From assembly GCA_005776945.1 (NCBI GenBank), contig SXOB01000067.1, forward strand, positions 1-47,755: a stretch of DNA of 47,755 nt, in the 5' to 3' direction. A program made the translations under genes and the position numbers. The notes under the pieces are model-generated. The model made no database searches, was not told the DNA's origin, and saw only the letters and a program-made list of their open reading frames with translations. The stretch's first letter is position 1. The number at the start of each line of letters is the position of its first letter. Positions 11,481 through 21,200 of this stretch are shown one piece after another. Source of the stretch: Pseudomonadota bacterium (GTDB lineage Bacteria > Myxococcota_A > UBA796 > GCA-2862545).

Positions 11481-12601
11481 GCGTTCCGGATGGTGCGGTG
11501 ACCGCCGAAGGCAAAGACCTCGCGCGGGCGATCGCCTTGGCGGCAGAACAATTGGGTGTCGACGTGGAACGGGTGGGCCACAAGCTCGATCTGAGCCACT
11601 TCCGCAACGCCGCCGGGGGCCCAGTTCCCCGGACCACGGTGAAGATCCTGGCCTGGGTTCGCGCCGAAGGCGAAGCGGCGCCGGTTCGGCGGGCCGAAGC
11701 TCCGCGCGACGACGCGCCGCACGAGGATCGTCCCCGTCGCGATGACCGTCCGCCCCGCGAAGAGCGCCCCCCCCGTGAGGACCGTGGACCGCGTTCGCGC
11801 GACGACCGTGGTCCCCCCCGTCGCGGAGGCGACCGGCCGCGCAGCGACCGGCCGCGCAGCGACCGTCCCCGCGAGGATCGTCCGCCCCGCGAGGATCGTC
11901 CCCGCGAGGTTCGTCCGCCCCGCGAGGATCGTCCGCCCCGCGAAGAGCGCCCCGAGCGCGTCCGCAGCCCGGCCGCGGGCACGACGGAGGCCTCGGAAGC
12001 CGCCGGCACCTGGTTCACGACGCTGCTCGGCCACATGGGTCTGGTCGGCACGGTGGCCGCGACGGGAGAGGAAGGACGCGTTCACCTCGCCGTGTCGGCG
12101 GACCGCGCCGGACGCCTCGTCGGCAAGCGCGGCGCCACGCTCGGCGCGATCCGTCATCTGCTTGGCCTCGGTCTCACCACCCGCTTCGGTGAGATGGTGG
12201 TCGACGTCGACATCGCCGACGATCGTCCGGCCGAGGATCGTGGACCCGTTCGCGAGCGCCGTGAGCGCAGCGACCGTGGGGATCGTGGCGACCGCGGCGA
12301 CCGCGGCGATCGTGGCGATCGTGGCGATCGTGGGGGCCCCCGTCGCGACGCGGCCGATGCCGACCGCGGCCGCTACGCGCCCGAGAAGCTGCAGCAGCTC
12401 GCCCGTCGCGCCGCTGAGCGCGCGATCGAGACGCAGAAGCCGATCACGATCAACCTCGAGCTCAACTCCTACGACCGCCGCCTCGTGCATCTCGAGATCG
12501 CGGAGGTCCCGGGCGTGCGCAGCCAGTCGGAAGAGCGCGCGATGACGGACGAGTCCGGACGCGAAATCGTCCGCAAGTTCGTTCAAGTGATCCCAGAGTA
12601 A
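11477..12601 (+). CDS. jag: Jag/KhpB-like RNA-binding protein (Jag-N, KH, R3H) with long Arg/Asp-rich linkers
   Basis: The 374-residue protein has the Jag layout: an N-terminal Jag-N-like domain (about 1-70, from [20 protein letters not shown]), a KH domain with the GxxG loop in [19 protein letters not shown] (about 210-230), and a C-terminal R3H motif in [19 protein letters not shown]. Between Jag-N and KH (about residues 77-162) lies a PRED/RPPR-rich low-complexity stretch. A second linker of repeated GDR triplets lies between KH and R3H. The start ATG overlaps the yidC TGA. Jag/KhpB proteins bind RNA and affect cell division and envelope genes; the neighbourhood with yidC is typical, the charged linkers are not. 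Confidence 0.9.
   Translation: MSVPDGAVTAEGKDLARAIALAAEQLGVDVERVGHKLDLSHFRNAAGGPVPRTTVKILAWVRAEGEAAPVRRAEAPRDDAPHEDRPRRDDRPPREERPPREDRGPRSRDDRGPPRRGGDRPRSDRPRSDRPREDRPPREDRPREVRPPREDRPPREERPERVRSPAAGTTEASEAAGTWFTTLLGHMGLVGTVAATGEEGRVHLAVSADRAGRLVGKRGATLGAIRHLLGLGLTTRFGEMVVDVDIADDRPAEDRGPVRERRERSDRGDRGDRGDRGDRGDRGDRGGPRRDAADADRGRYAPEKLQQLARRAAERAIETQKPITINLELNSYDRRLVHLEIAEVPGVRSQSEERAMTDESGREIVRKFVQVIPE
11703..11965 (+). repeat. In-frame tandem repeats encoding Arg/Asp/Pro-rich linker in jag
   Basis: Degenerate copies of an 18-base unit close to CCCCGCGAGGATCGTCCG (encoding PREDRP) recur about ten times, mixed with 18-base CGCAGCGACCGG-type units. All copies keep the reading frame. The product is a disordered, mixed-charge linker. 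Confidence 0.8.
12268..12336 (+). repeat. Nine-base tandem repeat (GDR triplets) in jag
   Basis: About seven consecutive copies of GATCGTGGC or GACCGCGGC encode (Asp-Arg-Gly)n between the KH and R3H domains. The copies differ only at synonymous positions, which is consistent with slippage expansion under protein-level constraint. Confidence 0.85.
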
Positions 12602-12606
12602 GCGCC

Positions 12607-13887
12607 ATGGGCGACGACGTGATCGTCGCCCTGGCCACGCCTGTCGGACGATCGGCGCTGGCCGTCGTCCGACTCACGGGCGACGCCGCGATCGCGGTGG
12701 GCCAACGGGTGTGTGGCCGGATGCTTCCTGCCCGCCGGCCCGTGTACACCCGCTTCCGGGATGCCGAAGGCGCCTTCGACGACGGCCTCGCGGTTGCCTT
12801 CGTCGGCCCCGGGACCGCGACGGGCCAGGACGTCGTGGAGTTGAGCTGCCACGGGCAGCCCCTGATCGCCGAGCGGCTCGTGGGCGCCTGCCTCGCCGCT
12901 GGGGCGCGGATCGCGCGCCCGGGCGAGTTCACGCGTCGAGCCGTGGAAGCCGGCCGGATGGACCTCATCGAGGCCGAGGCCGTCGACGCCCTCATCCGCG
13001 CCGATACCGCCGAAGGGGTGGCGCTTGCGCGGGCGGGGCGCAACGGCGCCATCTCGGCCCAACTCACCGCGTTCCGGGCCGAGATGATCGGCGCCATCGC
13101 GGAGTTGGAGGCGCGGCTCGATTGGCCCGACGACGGCCTGACCTTCGAGGACGACGACGCGCTGTCCGAGCGGCTGCGCGGGATCGCGGCGTCGGCGGAC
13201 GAGGTGGCGGATGGCTGCGAGGTGGGTCGCCGCATCGTCGAAGGCGTCACCGTGGCCCTGGTCGGTGCCCCCAATGTGGGCAAGTCGAGCCTCTTCAATG
13301 CCCTGGCGGGCCAGGCGCGTGCCCTCGTTCACGATCGCCCAGGGACCACGCGCGACGCCGTCGAGACGAGGATCCAACTGGGGCCCCTCGCCGTTCGGCT
13401 GATCGACACGGCGGGCGAGCGGGAGGCGGACGAACCCGTCGAAGCGGCGGGGATCGCGCTGGGCCGGCGCCTGGCTGACGAAGCTGATCTGCGCCTCGTC
13501 GTCGTTTGGGCGGGGTCGCCGCCTCCACCCCTGGGTCCGCGCGATCTCGGTGTGGCGAACGCCATCGACCTGGGCGGGCGCGTTGCGGATGGCCTCGTCG
13601 GCGTGTCGGCGCGCACGGGCGACGGAGTGGCGGGGCTGCGCGAGGTCATCGTCGGTCGCCTCGTAGGCGCCGTTTCCCCCAGGTCGGGATCGCTACGCTT
13701 GGCGAGCGCGCTGCGCTCGCTCTCGGCGGCCGCCCGCGGGGCCGCAGAGGCGCTCGCGGACGCCGGTCCGGCCGCGGCGGCCTCGGTGGCGACCGACGGG
13801 TTGACCGCGATCGATGAGGCGGGCGGGCACGGAGCGCGGGAGGCCATCCTCGATGCCGTCTTTTCCCGCTTCTGCATCGGAAAATGA
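12607..13887 (+). CDS. mnmE: tRNA modification GTPase MnmE with altered G4 motif
   Basis: MnmE with MnmG adds the 5-carboxymethylaminomethyl group to wobble uridine of certain tRNAs. The 426-residue protein has the N-terminal folate-binding domain ([20 protein letters not shown]), a helical region and the embedded G domain: G1 [10 protein letters not shown]2 GTTRD and G3 DTAG are intact. It ends in the family's FCIGK with the catalytic-site cysteine. The G4 motif normally NKxD reads NAID (VANAIDLGG), losing the lysine that contacts guanine, and this region is slightly shorter than usual. The ATG follows jag by five bases. The mnmG and rsmG genes are not in the window. Confidence 0.94.
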   Translation: MGDDVIVALATPVGRSALAVVRLTGDAAIAVGQRVCGRMLPARRPVYTRFRDAEGAFDDGLAVAFVGPGTATGQDVVELSCHGQPLIAERLVGACLAAGARIARPGEFTRRAVEAGRMDLIEAEAVDALIRADTAEGVALARAGRNGAISAQLTAFRAEMIGAIAELEARLDWPDDGLTFEDDDALSERLRGIAASADEVADGCEVGRRIVEGVTVALVGAPNVGKSSLFNALAGQARALVHDRPGTTRDAVETRIQLGPLAVRLIDTAGEREADEPVEAAGIALGRRLADEADLRLVVVWAGSPPPPLGPRDLGVANAIDLGGRVADGLVGVSARTGDGVAGLREVIVGRLVGAVSPRSGSLRLASALRSLSAAARGAAEALADAGPAAAASVATDGLTAIDEAGGHGAREAILDAVFSRFCIGK

Positions 13888-14860
13888 ACCCCTGAGGTTA
13901 GGCGCCCGCCGCGAGGAACTGCTGCGCGCCCTGTTTGTCATGGATCCGCTCGAGCGGATTGGCCTTACGACCGACAGCACCTTCGCCATGATGGCTGAGG
14001 CGACAGCCCGTGGGCACGACGTTTGGATGGCGGAAGCGTCGGCCCTCGCCCTGCGCGATGGCCGGACGGTAGCGTGGGCGCGCCAAGCACCGGCCTTTCG
14101 GGACCCCTTGCGCTTCGAGCCCGGTCCCCCGTCGACCCTCGAACTTGCGTCCTGCGACGTCGTCTTCATGCGCAAGGACCCCCCGATCGACGCGGCCTAC
14201 GTGCTTGCGACGCACCTGCTTGAGGGGGCCGGCACCTTGGTCGTCAACGACCCCGTGAGCCTGCGGGCGCTCAACGAGAAGTTGTGGGTGGCGACGAACT
14301 GGCCCCACCTGCAGCCGGAGACGCTCGCAACGTCGCGGCGCGAGGCGATCGTCGCCTTTGCGGAGGAGATGGGGACGCCGATCGTGCTCAAGCCCTGGAA
14401 TGGCAATGGCGGGCGAGGGATCGTCGTGACATCGGCGTCGGATCGCAACCTGCCCGCGCTCATCGACCTTCTCACGACGGAGGGGCGCGAGGCCATCATC
14501 GCCCAGCGCTACCTGCCAGAAGTGGCCGACGGGGACCGACGGATCCTGCTTTTCGACGGCGAAGCCATGGGCGTCGTCAACCGCATTCCAGGGGTGTCCG
14601 ATCACCGTGCCAACCTGCACGTCGGCGGTCGCGCGGCCGCCGCGGACCTCCGGCCCGTGGACCTCGCGATCTGCGCCGAGATTGGGCCCAGCCTGCGCGA
14701 GCATGGCCTGCTCTTCGTCGGCATCGACGTGATCGGCGACCGATTGACGGAGATCAACCTGACGTCTCCAACGGGATTTCAGGAATACGCGCGGCTCACC
14801 GGGGTCCATTTGGAACGCGACTTGCTTGACCGGGTCGAGCGGCGGGTGGGGTCCCGATGA
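13853..14860 (+). CDS. gshB: Glutathione synthetase (ATP-grasp)
   Basis: This enzyme joins gamma-glutamylcysteine and glycine using ATP. It has the GshB pattern: [55 protein letters not shown], the glycine-rich ATP loop [33 protein letters not shown] and the magnesium-binding [19 protein letters not shown] near the C-terminus. The start is uncertain. ATG 13853 (335 residues, GGGAGG ten bases upstream, 35-base overlap with mnmE) keeps the first beta strand [13 protein letters not shown] at 13922 with a GAGGA would best match the E. coli N-terminus, and ATG 13940 would remove that strand. The stop overlaps the next ATG. Confidence 0.92.
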   Translation: MPSFPASASENEPLRLGARREELLRALFVMDPLERIGLTTDSTFAMMAEATARGHDVWMAEASALALRDGRTVAWARQAPAFRDPLRFEPGPPSTLELASCDVVFMRKDPPIDAAYVLATHLLEGAGTLVVNDPVSLRALNEKLWVATNWPHLQPETLATSRREAIVAFAEEMGTPIVLKPWNGNGGRGIVVTSASDRNLPALIDLLTTEGREAIIAQRYLPEVADGDRRILLFDGEAMGVVNRIPGVSDHRANLHVGGRAAAADLRPVDLAICAEIGPSLREHGLLFVGIDVIGDRLTEINLTSPTGFQEYARLTGVHLERDLLDRVERRVGSR

Positions 14861-16092
14861 CGATGGCTCTTCTTGCCGCCATGGCCTCCTTGGCCGAGGA
14901 GCCGGAAACGGAGTCGCTGACCGGCGGCAAGGTGCCCGCGCTGCGGACGCCGGCGGCCGAAATCGAGGCGCAGGAAACACCGATCGACGCCCTTGTCGGC
15001 CTCGATGCCGACGAGATCGCCAGCCTGCCATGGGATCCCGAGGTGTACCTTGGTGCGCAGGTCCTCGACCTGCCGGTGGACCTCGTGGGCCGGGTGCACC
15101 AAGGTGTCCACCGCCTCTACGAACGGAACTACGAGGGTGCACGGTCGGCGTTCCGCGAAGTGGACGCCCAATGGCCGGGCCTCGCGATGGGCGCCGTTGG
15201 CGAAGCGCTCGTTTGGCAGGCGAAGATGCTCGAGAACTTCGATCTGCGCTACGAAGCGCAGTGGGCCGAAGCGAGCAAGCGCGCGCGCACCGGTCTGGAG
15301 GCGGGGCTCAAGGTTCCTGGCCGCGACGCCTTCGAACACCTGCTGCTGACGGGTGTCGTCGGCATCGAGTCCATCCATTCGATGCGCAAGGGCAACTACC
15401 TGCCGGCGCTCCAACTCGCGTTTCAGGCCATGGACCACGTTCACGAGGCCACAGAACTGGCCCCGAAGTTCCCGGACCTCAAGCTGGCCGACGGCATGTA
15501 CAACTACTGGCGCTCGGTCGTGACGCTGACGAGCGACCTGCTGCCGGACTTCACGGACCGTCGGGCCGAAGGGCTGGGCCAGATGCAGTCCGTCGAGCGC
15601 GACGGCGTCTTCCTTGGCCCGATGGCGACGCTGGCGCTGACGTTCTCCTACGCGGAGGCCGGCGAGACCAAGGAAGCCCTGGGCGCCGCCCTGCGCAACA
15701 AGGAGCGGTACCCACACAACGTCATCAACAACCTCGTGACGGGTTCGCTCTACGGGTCTTCGTCGCGGCACGAGGCGGCGTTGGCCGTCTACGCCCAGGT
15801 CCTGGAGACCGACCCGTCCAACCGTCGCGTTCACTACTGGCGCGGCGTTGCGCTGCAGAACCTCGGCCGCCTCGATGAAGCGTTGGTGGCCTACCGCACC
15901 TACGGCGCCTTCGACGGGTTGGAGAAGTGGCAGGCCGCTGCGGTGGCCTACCGTACCGGCCAGATCCATCAGAAACAGGGTCGGCTGGTCGACGCGGAGG
16001 CGTCCTTCAAGGCCGCGGTCCAACTCGACGGCCACGCAGGCGCCAAGCGCGCGCTCGCCAAGCTCAAGGAGCGTCAGGCGCCAGCACCGTGA
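14857..16092 (+). CDS. Tetratricopeptide-repeat protein, probably exported
   Basis: This 411-residue protein has no enzyme signature. The N-terminus [20 protein letters not shown] resembles a very short signal peptide. Several TPR-like helix pairs follow, most clearly HRLYERNYEGARSAFREVDA (about 87-106), HEAALAVYAQVLETDPSNRR, GVALQNLGRLDEALVAY and HQKQGRLVDAEASFKAAVQL near the end. Such repeats mediate protein-protein contacts. The ATG overlaps the gshB TGA (ATGA), suggesting co-translation. Its last 29 bases overlap the 3' end of the convergent pbpC gene. Specific function is unknown. Confidence 0.82.
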   Translation: MTMALLAAMASLAEEPETESLTGGKVPALRTPAAEIEAQETPIDALVGLDADEIASLPWDPEVYLGAQVLDLPVDLVGRVHQGVHRLYERNYEGARSAFREVDAQWPGLAMGAVGEALVWQAKMLENFDLRYEAQWAEASKRARTGLEAGLKVPGRDAFEHLLLTGVVGIESIHSMRKGNYLPALQLAFQAMDHVHEATELAPKFPDLKLADGMYNYWRSVVTLTSDLLPDFTDRRAEGLGQMQSVERDGVFLGPMATLALTFSYAEAGETKEALGAALRNKERYPHNVINNLVTGSLYGSSSRHEAALAVYAQVLETDPSNRRVHYWRGVALQNLGRLDEALVAYRTYGAFDGLEKWQAAAVAYRTGQIHQKQGRLVDAEASFKAAVQLDGHAGAKRALAKLKERQAPAP

Positions 16093-18205
16093 TGCGGATG
16101 CGGTGAAGTTCGCCGTCGGGTCCGGTGAGCGCGATGTCGTGGGCGCCATGGGCGGTGGGAACCCACACCACGTCGGGACCTTGTCCGACGGCCGTGCCGT
16201 CGACCGTCCAGCTCACACCTTCACTTGGGGGCGCGCTTCGCAGGTGGACGGCGCGCGATTCCGCGGGGTCGCGGGGGTCGATGTAGAGCGTGGTGCCGTC
16301 GGCCGGGAACACGATCGAAGGTGACCCGCCGGTCGCCCACTCGGCGAGCTCGGGAGGGAGGGCGACCGTTCCGTCCGCTCGATGCCAAGCACACGGTTCA
16401 AGGGGGACGTTTGGTGGGAACGCGACGGCGATGGGGCGCCCACATGCCGCGGTGGGGGCTCGACCCGAGAGGGGGCAGACGTCGCGATGGACGAGGCCAT
16501 GGTCAGGCCAGGGGCCCCCGTCCCCCACGACTTCGTCGAGCAGGGTCGCCCACAGGGGGGCGGCGCCAGAGACGCCGCTGACGGCGCCCATGGCGCGGCC
16601 GTCGAAGTTGCCGACCCACGTGGCGACGAGCCACTCGGGGGTGCCGCCGACCGCCCAGTTGTCCCGATGGCCCGATGACGTTCCGGTCTTGACGGCCGCC
16701 TTGTAGGGTCGGTCGAGGACCCCGTCGATTCCGAAGCCGGGAACCCGCGCAAGGTCGTCGGAGAGGGCGTCGAGGACGAGCGCGGCGGCGACGGGGGCCA
16801 GCGCCGGCGACCCGGTGGGTTCCGGTCGGGGGACGAGGGTCAGTGGACGCGCGACGCCCCGGTTGAGCAAGGCCGTCCACGCCGTCGCGAGATCGACGAG
16901 GGTGACCTCCAGGCCGCCGATCGCGGCGCCAAGGCCGGCGTCCATAGGGCGGTCTCCGGTTTGGAAACCGAGCGCAGTGAGCCGGGGCAGCAAGGTCGCG
17001 AGGCCGACGCGCTCGGCCACGTCGATCGCGGGCAGGTTGAGGGACGACGCGAGCGCGACGTGGGCGCGGACAGGACCGAGCCACCGGCCGGTGTAGTCGC
17101 GCGGAAACCACGTGCCGTGGGGGGTGTCGAAGCGGCGCGGGGCATCGGCGAGCGCTTCGGACGGGGCCAAGAGGCCCCGCTCATAGGCGAGGCCATAGAT
17201 GAAGGGCTTGAGCGACGATCCCGCCGATCGGCGGGCGCGGGCGCCGTCGACGTGTCCCTGGGGCCGGTCGAAGCCCGCGCTCCCGACGTAGGCCCGGATT
17301 TCGGCGGTCGGCACATGGACGATGAGGGCGGCGGCCTGGTCGACATCCCGGCCGCTCAGGTGATCGACGGCGTCGCGAACGGCCGCTTCGGCCATCGCCT
17401 GGAGCGTGGCATCCAACGTCGTCGGCACTTCGGCGGGTCCGTTGGGCGCCCAGAGGCGTGCGGCGACGTGGGGCGCAAGGGTGGACGCGGGATTCCGGCG
17501 GACTTGTAGGGGCTCGGCGACCGCTGCATCGGCCGCCGCCGCGTCGACCCAACCCAACTCCCGCATGCGCCCGATGACGCGATCGCGGGCGGCGCGAGCC
17601 GCATCGGGGTGTTCGCGGGGGTCGCGGGCGCCGGGGTGTGGCAGTGCGCCAACCAACATCGCCGACTCGGCGAGAGACAACGTGGGGACGGGCTCGTCGA
17701 ACCAGCTTCGCGCAGCCGCGGCGACGCCTTGGGCGCCGGCGCCGAACCAGGCGCGGTTGAGGTAAGCCTCGACGATCTCGTCCTTGTCGAGGTGGACTTC
17801 GAGGTGGACGGCGCGCCAGCTCTCGACGAGCTTGCCAAGCCAGCTGGGCCGCCGGCCGTAGGTGGCTCGGGCCAACTGCATCGTCACCGTGCTTCCGCCC
17901 TGGACGACGCGGCCGGCGCGCAGGTTGGCCACCGTCGCGCGCCCCCAGGCGAGGGGGTCGACGCCGGGGTGCATCCGGAATCGGTGATCCTCGGCGGCGA
18001 GGAGCGCCGTGACGAGGTGCTCGGGCATGGCGTCGAGCGGCACCCAATCCGCGGCGCCGCGGTGAGGTGGTCTGCGCTCGGCGAGTGCGCGGCCGGTGCG
18101 GTCCCGAAGGACCTGCCCCTCGATCGTCTGCGCGGGGGGCGGGCGGACGAGCGAGATGGCGAGGGCCCCAACCGCCAGGAGGGCGGCGGCCGCGAAGCGC
18201 CTCAC
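16064..18205 (-). CDS. pbpC: Penicillin-binding protein 1C (bifunctional peptidoglycan synthase)
   Basis: The 713-residue protein has a single N-terminal membrane segment (AAAALLAVGALAISLV), a GT51 glycosyltransferase domain with LLAAEDHRFRMHPGVDPLAW (catalytic Glu, about residue 66) and QGGSTVTMQLAR, then a transpeptidase domain with SSLK (about 330), SLN in ALASSLNLPAIDV (about 385) and KTGT in AVKTGTSSGHRDNWAVG (about 505). A C-terminal PBP1C-specific domain contains AFPPNVPLEPCAWHR. The GTG start at 18203-18205 overlaps the alpha-2-macroglobulin TGA. An open frame continues upstream to 21385 but that part is antisense/other-frame to the macroglobulin gene. The macroglobulin-pbpC pair is conserved in many Gram-negatives (yfhM-pbpC). 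Confidence 0.95.
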   Translation of the reverse strand: MRRFAAAALLAVGALAISLVRPPPAQTIEGQVLRDRTGRALAERRPPHRGAADWVPLDAMPEHLVTALLAAEDHRFRMHPGVDPLAWGRATVANLRAGRVVQGGSTVTMQLARATYGRRPSWLGKLVESWRAVHLEVHLDKDEIVEAYLNRAWFGAGAQGVAAAARSWFDEPVPTLSLAESAMLVGALPHPGARDPREHPDAARAARDRVIGRMRELGWVDAAAADAAVAEPLQVRRNPASTLAPHVAARLWAPNGPAEVPTTLDATLQAMAEAAVRDAVDHLSGRDVDQAAALIVHVPTAEIRAYVGSAGFDRPQGHVDGARARRSAGSSLKPFIYGLAYERGLLAPSEALADAPRRFDTPHGTWFPRDYTGRWLGPVRAHVALASSLNLPAIDVAERVGLATLLPRLTALGFQTGDRPMDAGLGAAIGGLEVTLVDLATAWTALLNRGVARPLTLVPRPEPTGSPALAPVAAALVLDALSDDLARVPGFGIDGVLDRPYKAAVKTGTSSGHRDNWAVGGTPEWLVATWVGNFDGRAMGAVSGVSGAAPLWATLLDEVVGDGGPWPDHGLVHRDVCPLSGRAPTAACGRPIAVAFPPNVPLEPCAWHRADGTVALPPELAEWATGGSPSIVFPADGTTLYIDPRDPAESRAVHLRSAPPSEGVSWTVDGTAVGQGPDVVWVPTAHGAHDIALTGPDGELHRIRITVLAPDAP

Positions 18206-21200
18206 GGCTGCGCGGCGGCGATGGCGAGGGTCGAGGCCGCTGTGCGCCCGAAGTGCTCGGGGTCGTACATCGCCTCCGCCGTCAGCGGCGGGTGGGCGAA
18301 GGCGCCGGGGGTCGTCGCGCGCGCCCGGTAGGTGAACGTGTGCACGCCGGCCGGAAGGCTCGAGGCGTAGAGGTGGACGGCGTCGTCGCGCAGCTCGACG
18401 TGGTCGAAGGCGTACGACGAGTAGCGCAACGGCCCGTCGGATCGGTCGCCGCCTTGGTCGGCGTCCATCTCCTGCGGGGCGGCCGACGTCGTGGCCAGCG
18501 AAGGGTCGAGCGCCTCGAGGCCAGCTGGCAACGGGTCGACGACGGCGGCGTCGCGGCGGCCCGTGGGGGTCACGACCCGAAGCGTGACCTCGAGCAGGTC
18601 GCCGCGTGCGACGGGCCCGGGCTCCCGGCCGACCTGTCGGATCGAACGGAGGACCGTGAGTCCCTCGTCGCGCGGCAGGACGGGTTCCGGGATCACGGCG
18701 AGGCGCATGCTCGCGTAGAGGCGGCCGCCGTCGACGTCGAAGGTGACGGCGCCGTCCTGCAGATCGGCCAAGGGGATCTCGGCGCGGGCATGACCGCCGA
18801 CCGGGATGGGCGCGTCGAAGATCGTGCGCCCGGCCGACCGGACGCGTGCCTGGATCCCGCCCGCGCCTTCGAGACGCTCGGCGTAGGACGCCAGCGCGGC
18901 GAGGACGCCGGCCGTCGCCCGGGTGTCGTGCCATCGGCCACCGACGCGCGATTGGGCGAGGTGGGCGGCGAAGCGGGGTGCCAACGGTGGCGACGGCTCC
19001 GCGGCCATGAGGGCCTGCAGCGCGGCCGCCGTCGACAAATCGTCGGATCCCCAAAGGGCCGCCCAACGGCCGCCCCGATTCTCTTGGACCTGGGCCGTGG
19101 TCGCGTCGACGTAAGTGGCCGCCGAGATGCGGCGTGCCAACTCGGTCGTGCGCGCGTCCGCACCCGTGGTCCGTGCGATGGCTTCGAGGAGGCGCGCCGT
19201 ACTGAGGATGCCGAAGTCCTGGCGGTGGCCGAACAGGACGTTGTGGTGGCCGGCGTCGCCATGCCCGGCCCTCGCGAGGGCGGCGGCGGCGAGGGCGCGG
19301 CCGTTCCAGGTGACGAGGGGTTCGCCGAGCGCGTCCCGCTCCAGCGGGCCCGTGAGCCACTCGCGAAGCCAGCGGGCGTCCCGCTTCAGACCGTCTTCGT
19401 CGATGGCGTAGCCGGCGTCGCGGGCGGCGGCGGCCACCTCGATCGCATAGGCCGTGCCCATCGGCGACGCACGCTCGGCCCCAGGCCAGTAGCTGAGGCC
19501 TCCCTCGGGGCGGCGGAAGCCAGCAAGGTGGTCGAGGCCGGCGCGGATGAACGTGTCGAGGGTCGCGGCGGGCGTCTGGATGCCAGCCTTTTCGCGGATG
19601 CGGCGGGCCGTCAGCGCGGCCAGGGTGCGCGAGGTGACCTGTTCCACGCAGCCGTGGGGGTAGGTCAGCAGGTAGTCCACGCCGTCGCCAGCTCCGGCGA
19701 GTACGGTGGGGGCGAGATCGATGGTCAGACCACCGCGATCTTGGCGGACCGAGCGGGGGCGCGCGACGACCTCCTCGGCATGGTCCATCGTCGTGGTGGC
19801 CGTCGCAGTGACGTCCCAGTCGACCCGGTCGACGACGGGGATCGTGAGCTCGACGGCGTCGCTGTCGCCGCCACCTTCGGCGCGGAAGGTGATCGCCGCT
19901 TGGCCGGCCGTGGCGGGGGTCCAGGTGAACGGGACCTCGACGGCGCCGTGAGCGGCGAGCGCCACGGTGGCGGGCGACCCGTGAACGTCGACGCCGCTTG
20001 CGGTCGCCGTCACCGTGACGGTGCGGGCGCGGCCGGCGTCTTCGTGCAGCACGACGCCGGCGTGGGCCTTGTCGCCGGGGCGCAGGAAGCGCGGCATCGC
20101 GGGCCGGACGAGGAGCGGTCGGGTGACGCGTACCTCGGCGTCGTCGGAGCCGAACGCGTCTTCCCCGGCGTCGACGGCGGCCATGATGCGGAAGGTGGTG
20201 AGGTTGTCGGCGAGCGTGAAGCGCGCGACGACTCGGCCGTCGGGGCCCGTGCGCAGGTCGGGCTGCCAGGTCGCGGTCGTGACGAAGCGGTTGCGCGTGC
20301 CTTTGCCGTCGCCCTCGCCGCCCCCGCCGCCGTCGGGTGCGCCCTTGGTCAGGTAGGGCGCGCGATCGAAGACGGCGACGCGGTTGTCGGCCGTCTGCAC
20401 GGACAGGTCGTGAGGCGCGTGGAACGTCTCGAAGGCGTCCGGCGTTTCGTAGGCCGTGAGCGACAGGACGCCCTCGTCGACGGCCCACAAGGTGACGCCA
20501 GCGTTGGGCACGGGCTTGCCGCCCCGCTGGACCACGACGTCGACGACGACTTCGTCGCGCGGCCCGAACACCGTCTTTTTGGGGACGACCTCGACCGTCA
20601 GATGGGCGCCTTCGGGGTCGATGGCGAGGGGCAACATCCCAACGAAGGCGGTGGGCCGACCCTTGTCCGGGCCGTCCTGGGGTGGCGCCCCTTCCACGGC
20701 GACGACGGTGACGACGACGTTGGGCGTCCACGCCGGATCGAGCGGGATGTCGACCGTATCCGCCGTGCCCTTCAATTCCCGAACTTCGGACCAAAACACC
20801 CCTTCCCGTTCGACCGTGATCCAGGCGCGCATGCCGACCCGCGGCGTGGGGATGAGGACACGGGCGGTGTCTCCGGGTGCGTAGCGGGCCTTGTCGGCGA
20901 CGAGGGCGAGCGTCGGCGTGTCGGACATCCGCCAGGACACTTCGCCCTCGCCGATCGTCCAGATCTCGGTTTCGGCCTCGAGCGCGTGGCCGGCCCCGTC
21001 GGTGGCGCTCAGGAGAACCGTGTACCAGCCCGGTTTGGGCGGCGTCAGCATCACGGCGCTGGCGCGGCCCCCGACGCGAACGTCGGAAACGGCCACCTCC
21101 TCGCGAACCTCGTTCTCGACCCACTCCCAACGGCCGTCCATCCGCTTTTCGCGGGCGCGGGTCCAGTGGTGGCGCACCATGCGCAGCGTGCCGGACAACG

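Noticed and set aside
11703..12336. CRISPR-like regularly spaced repeats
   Set aside because: The repeats are contiguous, in frame inside jag and encode charged tripeptides or hexapeptides; there are no unique spacers.
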